In this document: positions 6,596 to 7,376 of the stretch, piece after piece
How positions within the stretch are numbered: the stretch's first letter is position 1
How the letters are laid out: every line of letters begins with the position of its first letter
DNA from: Cyclobacteriaceae bacterium
Lineage (GTDB): Bacteria; Bacteroidota; Bacteroidia; Cytophagales; Cyclobacteriaceae
NCBI GenBank assembly: GCA_030589835.1
Contig: JAUUZS010000204.1
Span: 1 to 7,376 of the forward strand
Reading direction: 5' to 3'
Length of the DNA: 7,376 nucleotides
Notes under the pieces: generated by a model
Told to the model about the DNA's origin: nothing
Database searches by the model: none
What the model saw: the letters and a program-made list of their open reading frames with translations, nothing else
Translations under genes and position numbers: made by a program

Positions 6596-6902
6596 CTAAT
6601 AAAAAATAAAGCCCTTTTTAAGTTTTTTCCATTTTCACAGTTTTTTGACAATGGATCATCCAAATCTATGAGAATATAATATTAATTCAAATTTCCTCAC
6701 ATTTGACTTAGGTAAGTTATGTTAATAAATTCAAATATAATTGCTTATAATAAAGCTAAAACATCTCATTTTAATCCGTTAATGCGCAAAATAGATGATT
6801 TACATGTCTTTTCAATAAAATCAATTGTGCAAGTTTTTACGCATATTTAAGTTATTCGGAGGAAAATCCGCCCCCTTCGGTGCAGGGAAATGAATTGTGT
6901 AT
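6596..6902. other. AT-rich intergenic region between the response regulator and rpmA
   Basis: No credible gene is visible on either strand. It holds a short dyad TGGAT-C-ATCCA (6652-6662) and a long-range pair ATGCG (6782-6786)/CGCAT (6840-6844). A small GC-rich island at 6857-6888 contains CGGA-GGAAAA-TCCG (6857-6870). None is a recognised riboswitch or RNA gene. Confidence 0.4.
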
Positions 6903-6929
6903 AAAAAAAGGCCGGGATTTCCCAGCCTT
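6903..6929 (-). terminator. Intrinsic terminator of the rplU-rpmA operon
   Basis: On the minus strand AAGGCTGGG pairs with CCCGGCCTT (one U.G wobble) around the loop AAAT, followed by an uninterrupted T7 tract. It begins 27 bp after the rpmA stop codon. On the plus strand the stem has no T-tail, so it is one-directional. Confidence 0.85.
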
Positions 6930-6956
6930 ATGTAATTTCATTACTAATGCTAAAAA

Positions 6957-7217
6957 CTATGCTTCAATAGCCGCGACAGAAACAAATGATCTGTTTTTTC
7001 TGCCTTTCTTAAAGATCACGGTTCCATCGACTAATGCAAACAGGGTATGGTCTTTTCCCATGCCAACGTTCACACCGGGGTGATGCGTGGTGCCCCTTTG
7101 TCGCACAAGGATATTTCCTGCTATAGTAGCTTGACCACCATAAATCTTAACGCCGAGACGTTTACTCTCTGATTCTCTACCGTTTCTAGAACTACCGGCT
7201 CCTTTTTTATGTGCCAT
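6957..7217 (-). CDS. rpmA: 50S ribosomal protein L27
   Basis: This is a component of the large ribosomal subunit whose basic N-terminal tail reaches the peptidyl-transferase centre and helps place tRNA. The 86-residue protein has the family features in order: the start [16 protein letters not shown], the core [17 protein letters not shown], the loop [17 protein letters not shown] and the segment DGTVIFKKG. The start at 7217 places the conserved AHKKG at the exact N-terminus, so there is no cleavable leader of the kind found in Firmicutes. It lies 7 bp after the rplU stop and is co-transcribed with it; a strong terminator follows. Confidence 0.98.
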   Translation of the reverse strand: MAHKKGAGSSRNGRESESKRLGVKIYGGQATIAGNILVRQRGTTHHPGVNVGMGKDHTLFALVDGTVIFKKGRKNRSFVSVAAIEA

Positions 7218-7224
7218 TTTTAGA

Positions 7225-7376
7225 TTACTTTATTTCTTCAATTAATACCTTTGTGAGCGGTTGTCTGTGACCGTTCTTTACTTTATATCCTTTTCTACGT
7301 TTCTTTTTGAAAACGATCACCTTGTCATCTTTTATATGACCAAGAATTTTTCCAGTCACTTTTGATCCTTTGACGC
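7225..7376 (-). CDS. rplU: 50S ribosomal protein L21, C-terminal part (cut by window end)
   Basis: The last 49 residues and the TAA stop (7225-7227) are visible; the 5' part lies beyond the window. Translating the minus strand gives [20 protein letters not shown] followed by a basic stretch with [19 protein letters not shown], the conserved C-terminus of L21, which binds 23S rRNA. It is directly followed by rpmA in the usual bacterial order rplU-rpmA. Nothing suggests a defect. Confidence 0.96.
   Translation of the reverse strand, partial: VKGSKVTGKILGHIKDDKVIVFKKKRRKGYKVKNGHRQPLTKVLIEEIK

Noticed and set aside
6880..7083. Plus-strand open frame of 67 codons
   Set aside because: It lies across the rpmA terminator and on the opposite strand of rpmA, whose protein is unmistakable, so it is a shadow.
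1..7376. Defence, phage, CRISPR or biosynthetic system
   Set aside because: No transposase, integrase, repeat-spacer array, nuclease, toxin pair or biosynthetic enzyme is visible; all clear genes are housekeeping or unassigned single units.

Overview
The window looks like chromosomal DNA of a member of the Bacteroidota, probably a Cytophagales-type bacterium. The evidence is its moderate-to-low GC, mostly weak ribosome binding sites, and upstream sites resembling the Bacteroidota promoter (TTG, about 16-20 bp, then TAnnTTTG). It also has a DsbD with the GCVNC-type thioredoxin signature common in that phylum and a stand-alone receiver protein of a type frequent there. This placement is inference from memory of such proteins, not a database result.

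Layout. Bases 1-270 hold a strong palindromic hairpin (44-94) and two overlapping open stretches that may be the 3' end of an upstream gene with a one-base frameshift. A cytosolic M20-type metallopeptidase of the carnosinase/CNDP branch follows (271-1647, +). Next is a large DsbD-like thiol:disulfide reductase (1770-4262, +) whose N-terminal periplasmic domain is present twice in tandem. It is followed by an uncharacterised 481-residue soluble helical protein (4399-5844, +) with a good Shine-Dalgarno and a well-spaced promoter-like site. A convergent intergenic region with several hairpins (5845-6121) separates it from a single-domain response regulator on the minus strand (6122-6541). After an AT-rich gap come ribosomal protein L27 (rpmA, 6957-7217, -), with a clear intrinsic terminator, and the C-terminal part of L21 (rplU, 7225 to the window end, -).

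How they fit together. Only rplU-rpmA is a clear operon. The three plus-strand genes are separated by 122-136 bp gaps with their own promoter-like sites, so they look like independent units rather than one pathway: peptide turnover, envelope redox, and an unknown helical scaffold. The response regulator has no kinase beside it in the window. I see no phage, transposase, CRISPR, defence or biosynthetic cluster. The most distinctive items are the duplicated DsbD sensor/output domain, the dyads overlapping two of the promoter-like sites, and the palindrome/frameshift puzzle at the left edge.
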